A stretch of 64,000 nt of DNA, taken from the NCBI GenBank assembly GCA_941918925.1, contig OW799234.1:79876543-79940542 (forward strand). The letters are read 5' to 3'. The translations under genes were made by a program, and so were the position numbers. The notes under the pieces were generated by a model. It was not told where the DNA came from, did not search any database, and was given only the letters and a program-made list of their open reading frames with translations. Position 1 is the first letter of the stretch. Each line of letters starts with the position of its first letter. The stretch is from Phyto melanocephala. Lineage: Eukaryota > Arthropoda > Insecta > Diptera > Rhinophoridae. Positions 1 to 12,595 of the stretch are shown piece by piece.

Positions 1-3000
1 TGCTATAATATCAGAAAATAATAAGAAGAAGCACACTCTAACTCTTGACTCTGATATAAAACTTTTTTCAAAAAAAAAAATAAAAGTACTATAGACAATT
101 AATGGTGGATATGAAAAATTCGGCGCAGCCGAATATTTATTTATTTATTTCAAGAAAAAGATTGCCGCAAGCCCAAAGGGCGAAATTGGCTAGTCTACAA
201 AACAATATGTATTAAAATTAATTAGTATTACACTAAAAATACAACCAGTTTTAATTTAAAATATATGTAAATATCAAATAAATGGTAAATATAAAATATA
301 GTGCTATTAGTTGTTTAATGTTTATTTAGTTGTTGGGTTAACGTCGGTCTAAGCATTTTACGCAATGCCAGATTATCGGTAGATCTTACCCAAATTTCAG
401 ATCTTGATAGTTTTATTTTTAAATTCTCTTTATCTAAATAAGAACTCAAAAGTAACACGAAAAACTTTTAAAACCAAACCTTTTTAAAAAATTCAACCAA
501 CGATTTTTCTAGTTTTAAAATATTTAATTTTTCTAATCCATTTTACATTTGACTAACCATTGGTTAACCTCTTAGGCGGAATTAGTTAAACGTTTTGTGC
601 TGTTATGAAATAGCTTTTTTCTTGGTATTCGTTTTTCCGGTTCCTTTTTCCTTTTTCTGTTCTGTTGCTGAAAAATCTGTAGAAAATAAAATATAATACC
701 AAGTCACATTTTTATATATAAAGTCTGACACTTCAAATTGATTTTCTTACATTATTTTTGACGACAAAAATAAGTTAATAAATCCTTTCTCTAATGTTAC
801 CTTGTAAAGTATGGCAGATAAGTTTTTACAATAAAAGTAACTACAAAAGTTAAGCGACAGCACGGCAATTTACAGAAATACAGCAGAAAAGAGACTTTTT
901 CAGAAGTCAAAAACAAACAAAAGTTACTTTAAAAAAGAGGAGTTATTGGGTTTTATTGTTGGATTTTTTAAAAAGTTTTTTTGGTTTAAAAAATTTTCAA
1001 AAAATTTGATAAGAGCTACTGATACCTGACACCTGTAAAATGCACATAGAAAAGCCTTAACCAAACAGACAAAAAAACATTAAAAGATGGGTTGGAACCA
1101 GATCCCAAATAACTAAGTAAAATATTGAATAATTTTAAATATTTTTGTACTCTTCGCTTTTCTAATATATAAATATACAAGACAATTAATTTAAAAAATG
1201 TGTTGGTTGAAAATGGTAAGTTTTTAGAAAATAGCTTCTGTTTTTCTCTTCTATCTTTATTATTATTATACGCAACATATGCCTAAAGTAATTCGAACTA
1301 ACTTGTACATGGAGATGTCAGCTTCTCAGGATTATAGAGTCCACCCAATAAAACCTCTTCCCCCACCAATTTTCTCCTAAAAACAACTCCAACTAGTGGG
1401 TATTACAAAGTTAGTATAGCTGTATATAGAATTTTAATATTTTGTGTTTGCATCATAAGAAGTCTTCAAATTGAACAGATTAAAATCTCTTATAATGTTT
1501 AAAAATTGTTTCTGTAGAAAAAAATATTTATTGCTTCCATTTCAAGAAAAATGTGAATAAAAATCATGCAATGTACTGCATATGTAAGTAAAAATGTTAA
1601 TATTCATTCACTTACTAAAGTCATATCGTTCATTTATATTAATTGCGTCAAAACTCTAAATTTATTAAACTAGAGTTAAAAATAAAAATATCTCTTTATA
1701 TTGAAAATAATTTTTAATATTTAATTATAAAAGGTTCAAACAAACTTTACTTGTAGTAGGTTTGTGATGTGATATTTTATTAAGAGTAAGAAAGGAATGC
1801 CCAAAGCATATTTATTCATCCGGTTATCGCAGTTCGGAGAGAACTTTTTTATTTTTATTTTAAATATAAAGTTTGACATTTGAAATAACTGAGAGAAGAG
1901 AGAAAATTATTTTTTATTTATGAGCTTTGACATTTGAAATTTAAAGTAAGTAATGAAAAAAAAAAATATTCAATTGACGAATAGCTACTACCTGATGTAT
2001 AAAAGTGCTTTGGGATTGCCCTAAATTATTTAAAGTCATTTTACTCGAAAATATTTTTTTTTTTGTCATTGTTGATGTAAACGAGTGATATGTACATCCA
2101 TACATGGTGTAATTACATAAGGTGATAGCGTAAAGGAGAGCAATTTTTGGCTCTCTTTTTTTATGCATGGAGTTTGACAATTTCCGAAGTTGAAATAATT
2201 TTTTTAAGTATGTATTTTGACATTCTCCAGAACACAAAAAAATAGTCAGCTGGGCTTGCACCGCCACCATGTATAAGTGTACCCTGCATCCGTAAATAAA
2301 CATACTTACATTATTTCCATTGCCTGTTTTTCTTTTCCTTTCATTTTTGAAAACAATAAAATGAAGACTTCTTCTTAACATTTGATTATTTAATTTAAAA
2401 AAATCGTTTTTGTATTTGTTTCATCCCATTTCAATTCCTGTATTATAAGAGAAAACAATGTCATTTTAAATTAAATATCAAAAAAAAATGTGTATAAAAA
2501 TTTCCAGGGCAGAAGTTTCCTTTTTCCAAAAAAAAAATAAAAAATTTCACTAAAATTAAGAATTTTCCAAATGGTAAAGTTTATAACAACCACCTGCTGT
2601 TTGTTTCCTGCTTAACTGTTTCCTGTAAGTTGCAACTTGAAACAAAAAGAAAAAGAATCAAAAAATAATATAAAAACTAGTACTTTTTTCAAGTGAAAAC
2701 ATATAAATTTATTTCTTATTTATATTATTAAAACACACTAAAAGAGGCAAATTTGATATATATTTCACCATTAAGTAGGTACGTACATGGTAGGTTGGTG
2801 GCTTAGAAAAGAAAAATGTATCAAAGGAAAACTACTCACAGTCGTGATATTTGTTTAATAATGCAGTTGTTTACAACTAAACGTATGACTGTTAATTCAA
2901 TTCAGTAAAATGCTCTTTTGTTGAGGCAAAAATAAACAACTAATAGAAAAATGGAACAACAACATATATAAAAAAATATATACCAACAGTATTTTGCGCA

Positions 3001-3905
3001 ATGCATTTTTCATTTTTCAAAAATTTCAGAGAAGTTATAAATGGACAATTCATCACGTCGCTTAGCGGCGCCTGTATAACAAAGGTGGTTGCAAAAATCA
3101 AAAACTTCATATGCCCTAGAAAATATTGGATAAACTTATTTTAAAGAAAATTGTCAAACAATTTCAAAAATGCAATTTTTCAGATTTTTGGTTTGGAAGT
3201 GTTAAAAAAAAAAGAAGACCATTTTTAGGTAATTTGGTACACTTTAAGAAATAGTATCTCGAAAATTAGTTAAAAGAACGTAATCTTTTTGTATCCACCA
3301 CCAATTTTGCATACTTTTATAGCTGAAGCAGAGTATTAGGCTTAATTAGTAAATGTGACAAATGGCCTAAAAAAAAAATGGCCTTCTAAAAATAATATGC
3401 AAACCAATATATATGTTGGGAATGTATATTTTCCTTGATGTTTAAAAAGAACATCAAATAGTGTCATATGCACACTTTTTTGATGGTGTATTTATTCCAT
3501 ATAAAATGTTATACAAATACGTTAACGTATATTATTTTAGTTGTTAAAAATTTTGTAATTATTTGAGATTAATAAGCAATATAATCTGAAAAGTGATAAA
3601 AAGTTTAATTTGAAAACAGTTTTAAGTTTGCATTGTATTTGTAATATTTTTCGTCACTATTTATACTTAATAATCTTCGGTATAATTATTTGAATGTATT
3701 TTTCTCCTCTATATTCCTAATAAAGTTAACATTTTGTCAATATTAAAAAATTTATTTTGTTCTGTAAGAGAAAAAAAATTTCATCCTAAATAACGTCTTT
3801 ATTTTTTAAATTGATTTTGAAAACAAACAGAAATTCAAACAAAATATATTTCCCCAATATCCTAGCAATAACATGTTTAATCACTAGTGTTAAGATTTAA
3901 TAATA
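1..3905. other. AT-rich unique region, no gene seen
   Basis: This stretch is AT-rich, with short homopolymer runs and stop codons in every frame. I found no recognisable protein motif and no RNA gene. At 119-135 there is an ATTCGGC-GCA-GCCGAAT hairpin, which matches the 5' hairpin of the Helentron-like family elsewhere in the window and is probably a tiny relic of it. The longest reading frame (antisense, 1941-2381) has no recognisable composition and is taken as chance. Confidence 0.6.
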
Positions 3906-4487
3906 AAGGGTGGTTAAATTTTAAGGGCCGATATTGAATGTGAACCACACCTAAACGTTAAGTTTTTTTTTACATTTCATTTGACATTTCTCGATTTCAG
4001 ACTAACTCAATTTGAAACATGGAAAGATACACAACCGAGCAACGCTTTAAAGTTATTCAGGCTTATTACGAAAATGGGCGTTCGAATCTAAATTGATTTC
4101 ATGCACTTCGTCCACAATTGGAAGAATTGTGAAAAATTTTAAAATTTCAGCGAACAGGTCTCTATGAAATGTGAAAATATCTATGAATGCCTTCTTAGTT
4201 CGTTGAACGGAAAACATTGTTGTTCTTCGCGATAGTGCGGCGAAATAGCAGTTAACCTCGACTCATCATCTCGCTTAACAATTGAACATCAACATTGTCA
4301 TTAAAAAATTTTAACCATCGGATGGAGGTGTGCCGCCGAAGTCACGGCGGCCATTTGGCCAATATTTTGCTCCATTTATAATTAAATCATACCACTATTA
4401 TAATAGTAAAAAGAAATGATAATAATTTCTTAAACAATTTGTGTTTTATTCAAAATCAACATCGGCCCTTAAAATTTAACCACCCTT
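3906..4487 (+). mobile_element. mariner (DD41D-type) MITE, AAGGGTGG family
   Basis: A 582-bp deletion derivative with inverted ends: AAGGGTGGTTAAATTTTAAG at the left and its complement at the right. It is flanked by TA (3904-3905 and 4488-4489), the target duplication expected for Tc1/mariner. An ATG at 4019 opens a transposase N-terminus reading MERYTTEQRFKVIQAYYENG before a stop. The DNA then jumps to a remnant of the transposase C-terminal tail, so the whole catalytic core is missing. The deletion has the same layout as the MITEs at 13500, 21803 and 62610. It is non-autonomous and any movement would need a transposase supplied by a full-length copy. Confidence 0.88.
4019..4090 (+). pseudogene. 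mariner transposase N-terminal helix-turn-helix remnant
   Basis: The frame starts at an ATG inside the MITE and encodes about 25 residues matching the DNA-binding N-terminus of the family (MERYTTEQRFKVIQAYYENG). A TGA then interrupts it. The same start region is seen, mutated, in the copies at 13500 and 28394. No catalytic residues are present and the fragment is non-functional. Confidence 0.7.
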
Positions 4488-4532
4488 TATAAGTAAGATT
4501 TCTCTATATATACAAACATACTCACAACTTAC

Positions 4533-4566
4533 CTGCTGTGTGCCATGATTGTGTTGCTGGATACTT
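4533..4566 (-). other. possible 34-bp host microexon with start codon
   Basis: On the minus strand a pyrimidine-rich tract ends in TTTGACAG. It is followed by 34 bases containing an ATG (4546-4544) and then by a perfect donor GTAAGT (4532-4527). The open part reads M-A-H-S plus a split codon. This is the best acceptor/donor pair I noticed in unique DNA. Short matches like this also occur by chance in AT-rich DNA, so it is only a candidate alternative first coding exon of an unidentified gene. Confidence 0.2.
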
Positions 4567-4567
4567 C

Positions 4568-6110
4568 TGTCAAATAGGAAACCAAAAAAAAGAAAATTTG
4601 AATAGAAAATTTATCCTTGAAGCAAAACAAACCATTTAACCGACAAAACATATCAAATAATCAAAGACATTTATAATTACCCCTGTGGCGTATGAAATAA
4701 AAATATTTCTTTTCCTTTGTTCTTATCTCGCATACCTTTAGTAGAAGTGACAAAAGAGAATCACGATGGGAACAACGCTAAGTAGTAATGCAACGATAAA
4801 AGAAATGATAAGAGTTTGAAGAGAAATATACAACAAAAAATGTATACGTGAGTTACATAAAAAGTCAGCAAGGAAGTAAAGAATACAATTGTAACATAAT
4901 TAAAATGTAAAAATATTTCTAAGAAATGCCGAATAATAAACATAATTTAAGATTATTTGGGTACGTAATTCGTTTTATCATTATACTTATTCATATTATA
5001 AATTTTTCTGCAATCGAGCTATATTGAATATGAAAGAAAGAAAAGAATAGAAAGGACATGGGTGGTGCTCACAACTGCATATATTGCACCAAATAAAAAG
5101 CTTTAAAGTCTTCCAACATACATATCGATAGTCACAAGGCCGTAATTTGAATTTTTAACAAAATTTGGTTTTTCCACTGATTTCATTCATTTCAATATAT
5201 TTCACACAAATACACCTCGACACAAAAACTTTATGAAATAGTATCCCAAGTAAAAGACTTAAGTACAAGCAATTTAACAATTGCTTAAATAATAATTTAA
5301 CAATTACTTTACCAGTTTCTACTAAATTATTTCTTCTCCTGTAAACTTAAAATTATTTGATTAAGGACATTTCTTCCTATGCCCAAAGACTTGTCTCTTG
5401 AAGGAATTTCGCAAAGGTAAGTTTTGAACTTTTAATAATTATGAACTAGTTTTTAACAATTCTCAGTGGTCAAAGCTGTATGTAGTCGACGTCCAAAAAT
5501 TCTTTCAGTATAGGTATCATGATGAAACTTTGGACACAGCTTTACGAATATGTCAGAACTATGTAATGATAAAATGAAAATAATTAATGACTCATAACCA
5601 CCCCCTACATTACTCTACACCCATACTCACCCCTACGTAAGCAAAAACTTAAAAAAATTTACGAACTTGTTTTAATTCACATGTTAACCACTTTTTTAAA
5701 TGATTAGTTTTAAAAAATAAAAATATTGACTAGTTAGATATATGTAATAAAAATTATCTGCATTTTGTATGGGCTCATTACGAGCTAAGATATAAGCAAA
5801 AGAACATGATTTCCTCTGTTTTATTACCGAAAAAATTCGATTTTTCAGTTGCTATGAAATTTTTTTAGACGCTTGTACTAATATATCAAACATGTAGCTT
5901 TGGCAATAGAGTACTTCTCTTTTTGTACTTTTCACAGCAGATTTCAAAAGGGTATAAGTTTGTCTTTCCATCTGTAATAGCTACAACCTTTATTTGTATT
6001 TATATTCTGAAATATTAAATTTAAGGTTATAATTAAAAATTGTGTAAAAAGATAATTTGTTTTTAACAGTTCTGGCTCCCGTTGAATACATATTTATATC
6101 AATCAACAAA
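4568..6110. other. AT-rich unique region
   Basis: No transposon protein or RNA gene is seen. At 5379-5416 an ATG opens 12 codons plus a split codon and runs directly into a consensus donor (GTAAGT at 5417), which would fit a first coding exon but is weak evidence. Around 5945-6000 the text GGGTATAAGTTTGTCTTTCC resembles a very old Helentron 3' end. Confidence 0.4.
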
Positions 6111-6114
6111 AAAA

Positions 6115-7025
6115 TTATGGGGGTATATTAATTTTTTCATTCAGCTTGTAGCACATCAAAATATCCATTTTACACCCCATAATGTAAATACTTTTTTAAT
6201 CCTGGTGTCATTTTAGGGCGATCTAGCTATGTCCATCCGTTTGTCGATCTGTCCGTCTGTTGAAAGCACGATAAGTTTGAATCGTAGTTAAGAGGCTCAA
6301 ATCTTGCTTGAATATTTCATATACACAAGGTTTGCTTGGTATTACAAATGGCCTAGATTTTCATATAAGAAAGTCCATTTTCTTCAACATCCAACTAAAT
6401 GTGATTGTCCCTAAACGCATTGACATAGAGCAATGAAACTTCAAAAGAATACTTTCTGAGTAAAAGAATTATCCATCCTTGAAAACTGCTTAATCCTCTA
6501 AATTACAAAGGAAGTTATAGTTCAAAATGTACGAAAACTTATACCGGACAGTGTCTTTTTCAGAAAATATAAATGTATGATGGTAAAAACTTGCAAACAT
6601 AGCTTCTTGGTCAAATGATTTGTACCCACGGGAAAAACACGCCCAGTTTTATGCCAACCTTCCATATCTCAAATTCATATAAATTCTCTATGATTAAAGA
6701 TTTTGGAAGAAAGTAGGACTCTATATGAAAATATCTAAGTTGAATTTATTAGCAGAAGCTACTTGGACACGCCTACTGTAACGACCACTTTTCAGAAAAT
6801 CTAGTGCTAATGAATTTTAAAAGCTCATAAAGCTGACAGAATTAGAGATATGATGATGAAATTACACACATATGGATTTTAAATGAATATCATTGTAATG
6901 CCATAAAATGAAGGCGACACACACACTTAAATGCCGACCTCCCATTTAACGCTTTATTTTAAATTCATATTATTTCTCTATTTATTAAGTTCTTGAAAGA
7001 CTAAAGACTATCTTATTTGAATTGA
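6115..7025 (-). mobile_element. old Helentron-like element, subfamily 2, degenerate
   Basis: Reading the minus strand, this copy ends in the family's 3' block: GGGGTCTAAAATGGATATTT-like sequence, a short GACR microsatellite, and CTATCGTGCTTTCAACAGAC-like text. Upstream are two degenerate units containing the GACACGCCTAC and CTCATAAA motifs of the tandem units found in younger copies. It is clearly more diverged than the copies at 13355 or 60937. Its inner end abuts a fragment of the mariner MITE, the same association as in the younger copies. Confidence 0.7.
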
Positions 7026-7275
7026 TGGAGGTGTACCGCGACCTCGGAAGCACGATGATGAGTCGAGGTTGACTGCTCTTTTGCCACACTATCGCGAAAA
7101 AACAGCAATGTATTCCGTTCAACGAACTGAGACCTGTTTTGCTGAAAACTGAAATTTTAATATTTATTACAATTCTTACGATTGTGAACGAATTTAAACG
7201 ATTATTTTGACGAAGTGTCTTTTGATTTGAACGCTCATTTTCATAATAAGCCTGAATAACTTTAACGTGTTGATT
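7026..7275 (-). mobile_element. fragment of AAGGGTGG mariner MITE
   Basis: The minus strand matches the internal part of the MITE: the HTH-region text with CGTTCAAATC and AAAATGGGCG equivalents, then the CAGTCAACCTCGACTCATCA segment, then the C-terminal tail (GAGGTCGCGGTACACCTCC). Terminal repeats are not recognisable at either end. It lies next to the degenerate Helentron, so the MITE was probably already inside it. Confidence 0.65.
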
Positions 7276-7279
7276 GATT

Positions 7280-8590
7280 TTTTTTATTTTCTTCTATAGT
7301 TTTTCATATTGTTATTTGTTTTATAAAATTGTTATTTGTGCAAGAGAACTTAATTTAATATACCTCATTAATTCGAACGTGTTCATTTACACCACAAATA
7401 GATAGATGGATGACTACAGCTACCTCTTTTCAAACGACAACAACTAAAGTCTGGCATTAGTGGGTGGTTGGTGAATGTACTTATGCTGATGCTACACACA
7501 CACTAGTTGACTAATTTATCCTGTACTACTTCTACTTGTATTGACGAAGAGTATATAAGGATCTACAAGCACTGCGAACTAAATATCTGGTTTTTGTCCA
7601 ATTTACAATTTTATAAATGACATTACAATTTCTAAATGGTTATTGCTTATTTACGTGTCCAAACATGCCCATTTTTGTTTATAAATCACTATTTCCAAAG
7701 TTTGTTAATGTCAACGTTCGCAGTGGTGTGAGAGCAAGGAACACAAAATGACATTGATAAATGATCCTGAAAGTTTGTCTGACTTCATGTCTGACTGACT
7801 TTATGTATACTAATATCCATGCCATATACATAATTGGGACAAAGGAACCTTGAACTTTAATAAGTAGTATACAGTACAACAATTTATCAACTGATGTTTA
7901 AATTTCGATAGTAATACCTTTCACTCTTCACCAACAAGTATTTGATCTTTTGCAATGATGCCTTTTTTGTAAACTAATCTGATGAAGTAGGCTAGTATCC
8001 CATTGTAAATTAAGGATTTTTGCTAAAAAAAAACTTTTAAGTTTGAAGCGTTCTTAATGCTTATGATCTCTGCTTAGTGTGCGAACACTTGGCATAAGTT
8101 ATTTTTCTACAAATTTCTTTCTTTTAAAGCTTTAAAAATAAATATTCAAAATTAAATATTTTCTTTCTTCGTTTAAGCAAAACAATAATAAAATTAAGTC
8201 ATAAGGGTCCATTCTTGTTTTTTAATGCAATTTTGTCTGCCAAGAAACTTGTACCATTTCACAGGATAAATATTATAGCAAGGCATATCCATACTCGTAC
8301 TTGTATCCAATCAGCTGACTGTGTCTTTTATATACAATTTATAAGTGTTATCAACTATTTTTAAAAGTCTATCTGCATTTGTCAACATTAATTTTTTCTA
8401 TTTTATTATACAATAATAAATTCTTAGTTTTAGTTGGTTTAAAACGTTTTAAAAAATACAAAACCGTGAATAAAAAGTTTTCGCTTTAAAGTGTTTTTAA
8501 AAAATTATTTAAAATAAAGAAGAAAATAAAAAGATTGTGTAACGTATATCGGCATATACATACATATGTATACAAAAACAAAATGCATGT
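7280..8590. other. unique AT-rich region
   Basis: No transposon domain is recognised. A TATATAAGG box-like string occurs at 7552-7560, with nothing downstream that looks like a gene. All frames are short. Confidence 0.4.
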
Positions 8591-8595
8591 GTTTT

Positions 8596-8790
8596 TGTTT
8601 CGAGCTCTATCGTACTATCAGCAGACGCACATACAGACAGACGGACGGAAATAGCTAAATTGTCCTAAAATGATATCAAGACTCAGAAAATATAAATCTC
8701 GTAGAGTCTTAAATAAATATGTTAAAGTGTTACAAACGGTATGACAAATTTAATATACCTCCCACCATTTTTTAGGTGGTGGGTATAAAA
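8596..8790 (+). mobile_element. Helentron-like 3' end relic, subfamily 2
   Basis: Contains the family's 3' signature in order: CGAGCTCTATCGTACTATCA, a short ACAGACAGACGGACGG microsatellite, a degenerate TATAAATCT block, ACAAACGGTATGACAAA, and a terminal hairpin (CCCACCATTTTTTAGGTGGT) ending GGGTATAAAA. Only the last 200 bp survive. The hairpin is well preserved although the rest is diverged. Confidence 0.72.
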
Positions 8791-9049
8791 AACGAATTTT
8801 AATGTTTTTCGATTTTTAATTTTCACTTTAAATACTAATTTAAGCAAATACACTTTTAAGCTTATAAAATCTTAGATCATTCCGGCAATATTTTAATGTG
8901 GATAACAAAACCATAACATTTTATGGAACTTAAAATTATTATCCTTTCCCTGCTTCATAGCTTGCTCAAATTTAAAAATTTTATATTACGTTATGAAGGG
9001 TGTCTCAGCAAGAGTTGGGTTTTTATATCTAGTGTTATATGTTTCGTTT

Positions 9050-9420
9050 TTGGGTTAGGTTAGGTTGAAAAGGAGGAGCACTAAAAGCCCAAACCTATGA
9101 CAGGTATACACTTATGCCCAGTTGGCATGTTGTGCGCTCCATGTGGGAACCGGAATTCCCAATTTAAAACCATAATCATAATTTCCCATAAATAAATATC
9201 GGACTAGTTCAAGAACTCAGTTCCCTCAATGTAATTCGTTATGGATCTCCAGTTTGAGTTCCCCAGGTACTCCAAATTCGGCAAAGTATTTACTCTAAAA
9301 TTATCGCGTCTAATATGCCCAAACGCAGGACAATGACAGAGATATTGTATCAAAGTTTCATCCTCTTCCTCGCATGCTCTGCATGTTGTTGTTTCGTATT
9401 TAAGTAGCAGCTCTTAATTT
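9050..9420 (-). pseudogene. 3' end of an RNase H-type non-LTR retrotransposon (ORF2 C-terminus)
   Basis: The minus strand encodes the last part of a non-LTR ORF2: Y-L-C-H-C-P-A-F-G-H-I-R-R, a zinc-knuckle-like tail, then NLEYLGNSNWRSITNYIEGT and a stop near 9220. A short 3' UTR follows, ending in CAACCTAACCTAACC (seen as GGTTAGGTTAGGTT on the plus strand). The same C-terminal wording recurs on the plus strand at 39239-39430, so both are copies of one family. Only the 3' end is present, consistent with the usual 5' truncation of such elements. Confidence 0.72.
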
Positions 9421-9429
9421 TGTCAGCTG

Positions 9430-10020
9430 CAATATGTGTTTATTGTAATTGCTAAAAATGAAGCTCTTTTCGAAACAATAACAGAGCATTTTAAAAATAG
9501 CCCTTAACCGTCAGTCAGACCAACGAAGCGCCCGCAATTCATTCAGTTGTTAATAGAGCTAAATTAGATCAATTTAATTTTTTTTTTTAAATCATCTGTT
9601 CTGATAAAGCACATTTCAAACTCAAAGGCTTCATTAATGCACAAAATTGTCTAATTTGGGGCTTGAAGAATCCTTATGCAATTCATTAGAAACAAATAAA
9701 ACCCCAATGACCAACTGTCTGATATGTATTTTGGCCAGGCGGCGTAATTGGATCTTTTTTTTCAAGATGACGGCAAAATTTCAGTGACTGTGAACGGTAT
9801 TCATTACAGTAACATGATAACAGATTTCTTGTAGCCTGAATTAGATGTCAAAGATTAGAATGGCAAGCGGTTTAGCATAAAACAATTAATTTGCAACAGC
9901 AATGACTTCCAAAACAAATTATCTCAAGTTCTGATGTTAATTTGCCACCAAGGACATGCAATTTAACAACGTGTGTTTTTTCTCTGGGGGTTCATTTGAA
10001 TCTCGGACTTATGCGAATAA
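9430..10020 (+). pseudogene. decayed mariner transposase (DDE_3) relic
   Basis: Frame-shifting between readings, the plus strand gives SDKAHFKLKGFINAQNCLIW, then GLKNPYAIH, then VFWPGGVIGSFF and TVNGIHYSNMITDFL. These are the successive blocks of a mariner-like DDE_3 catalytic domain: first-Asp region, NPH block, GGVIGPYFF block and TVNG block. Stops and frameshifts are frequent and the third-Asp region is not readable. The relic is too broken to give one long frame. The N-terminal part before 9590 is uncertain. Confidence 0.75.
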
Positions 10021-12216
10021 AATAAAAACAACTCCTTATCTAAAATTTGGGATCCAAAGCGTTAATGGTAAAATACAGCCATAGTTGTACAAAAGTGGTG
10101 AAAAACTTCTTAAAGAAAAAGTGGCCTATTTGATGGATAACTTTTTTTTATTCTTAATCGGAACATATCTTCCTTAGAATTCACCAAAAAAAATTAACAA
10201 TTAAATTTAAAAAGTACGTGTCTTTATTTTAAAACGAATAAGTGGATTCTTACTGAGACGCACTTTGTAAGCAGAGTTCGTTGGATTTTTATCAGAAACT
10301 ATAGTTAATGAAACAAACAAAATTAAATTAATTAACTTATATGACAAATAATACTATACAGATAAGAAACTACATAAACATTTAATTATTTATTTAAAAA
10401 TTTCATTGCCTTCCCTAATAATTGCTATTTCCAAACAAATAAAACTATTAACGAATTCATTTCAAACACATGTTAGACATTTAAATACTAGCAACTAGTT
10501 TGTCAAAACTTTTAAGATTTACTCTAAGATTATATTACATTAAAAGGTTTTGGAAATGTATAAGAAACAAAAGGATGTGATTAATGCTTTTTTTATAAAA
10601 TACTTAATACAGAAAGAATTGTTTATAAAATAGGACAGAAAAAAATATTTTTCTTTGACCAACATTCATTCATCTCCATAATTGAATTTATTTTGTTAAT
10701 AGAAAGAGAAAAGAAAATTTTTAAACAATTTCCAAAAGTAAATACAGCAAAAGTGAAGAACAATAGATTAAATACTAGAAATTAAATGTAACGTGAAAGT
10801 AAACAATATTTTCTAATTTTTTTCAACAGGATTTAAGTTTATCACAACGAGATGAAAATCTAAAGGCTGGGAAATGCTAATATAATCACTTTTGTTTTCC
10901 AGCGTACCCTGTTAGAGGTTAAAACAAAAGCTGACAAAAATCAAGCAAATCAACGAAAAATAAAAAAAGTACAATTTATCCCTTTTTTTAACGGGTTTCA
11001 TTAATGGCATAATGAGAAGGTCAAATTGAATGTCATAAAACAGTCATTAGTGGCCATATCTTAAGAAAATGAGAAAAGGAAATTTCGTAAGAAGGTCATA
11101 ATTTAAATCGAACAAAAAAATGCCTTAAGTTTAAATTTTCTTATTTGGTGGAAATGGTAAGTGAAGTCGTGTCCTCGTGGTTGGAAGTTTTTGTGCTGGT
11201 ATTTTCCAGTGTGTGTGTTCTGTTTAACAAATGCATTAAATTCTGGTGTCAGTCACTGGCTTAAACAAAGAAAACAAGTTAAATAAACGGGATTAAAAAG
11301 TTTACTTTTCCTTTTTTTTTTTGTTATTCTTTTCTCTTGTTCTTATTAATAAGTGTCTATTTTTTATTTTGTTTAAATAAATTCAAATGAAATTCCTTTA
11401 CTTAGAAAAGTTTTAACACTTCACCATATAAATACACACAGAAGCGACTTCAGTTTTAATACACACACGTTCGAATTAACAAATTTCCACACATAAACAC
11501 ATACAGAATTTTGGAAAAAAATATTCTTTTGCTTTCGATCGCAAAACTTTGTTGTTGTTCTCGACTTTGTTTTTTGTTTAATTTAGCACAAGAATAACAG
11601 CAACGCAAACACCGACACACACGCCAGTAAAGAAAGCAGCAACCAAGAAATAAACTTTTTATAAACGTGTTTATAAATCCAGCAACAAACTTTGGTTGTA
11701 TAAAAATTTCTGCACATATTAAAGGATACAAAACAGAAAATAATGTTTTTGTAACAACACACAAAACCAAAAACTTTATTTCCTGTTGTTCTCAGCTTGT
11801 TCCCATTTTATTTTTTAGGCTCATAATTTTAAGCATAAAAAAATTAATTTTACCTCTAGGTAACAAACTGTGTGTGTAATAGGAACAAACATTCCAGTCA
11901 TGGATACAAAGGCAAAATTAAAAGGAGTGCACAAGTGTAATCCTAAGGAGTAGACTAATTATATTCAACCAAATAGAAGAAAAATGTAATAAGTTTTGTT
12001 CTTATTTAAAAATGTGTTTTTGTTAAACTTGAACATTTATTTGTTATAAGTTTAAAACAATTTGTATTTGAATACAAGTTATAAAGTTTTTAAAATTTAA
12101 TTTATTTTAAAAATTTACTATTAAAAAGATTTTTAAGGGTTTGCTTTTTTTTAATATTCTAGACTGGTTGGTTATAAACACAATAATTTAAACGAATTTT
12201 TATTAATCGAGTTCAT
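10021..12216. other. unique AT-rich region, no gene seen
   Basis: Two overlapping opposite-strand frames lie here (11456-11770 minus, 11667-11879 plus). They are Cys/Phe/Ile-rich translations of AT-rich DNA with no family signature, and I do not consider them genes. No transposon ends were recognised. Confidence 0.45.
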
Positions 12217-12592
12217 TATACCCTTCACCTGTGGTGCACAAGGGTATATATAGTTTTGTCATTCCGTTTGTAATTTCTACAATTTTCATTTCCGACCCCA
12301 TAAAGTATATATTTTCTGAAAGCTTATGAATAGAGGAGTCGATTAAGCCCTGACCGTCTGTCCGTCTGTCCGTGTGTTGGTTGAAATCAACTTTTAGAAG
12401 CAACTATATGTTCCTCAGATCTGTACATGGTATCAATCTCTTGGAAATATCCAGGAATGAATCGCTATTGAAATTCAGCACAATCGCCCCATAACTTTCT
12501 GAGATATGAGCAAAAAACCACGATCACCTCGTTTTTTTCACAATTACAACAACAACATACATACATACATACATGTAAAAAACATACCAAAC
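12217..12592 (-). mobile_element. Helentron-like element, subfamily 1 (copy i), 5' truncated
   Basis: Reverse orientation. The 3' hairpin (TATACCCTTCACCTGTGGTG) is at the left. It is followed by TTCATTTCCGACCCCATAAA, a (GTCY)n block at 12353-12375, the AAATCAACTTTTAGAAGCAA block, and the GAGGTGATCGTGG block near 12522-12534. It runs into (CATA)n at 12554-12573 and stops next to the 5' end of copy ii. It is the reverse complement of the 3' half of the copy at 44770-45442. It carries no protein; such elements borrow a rolling-circle Rep/helicase. Confidence 0.85.
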
Positions 12593-12595
12593 AAA

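Noticed and set aside
1941..2381. 146-codon antisense frame
   Set aside because: AT-driven composition, no motif, no splice or promoter context; likely chance.
9050..9066. GGTTAGGTTAGGTT as telomeric repeat
   Set aside because: It is the 3' terminus of the reversed non-LTR element; the same wording ends the copy at 39575.
11456..11879. Overlapping opposite-strand frames of 104 and 70 codons
   Set aside because: Translate AT-rich unique DNA; Cys/Phe-rich without family resemblance.
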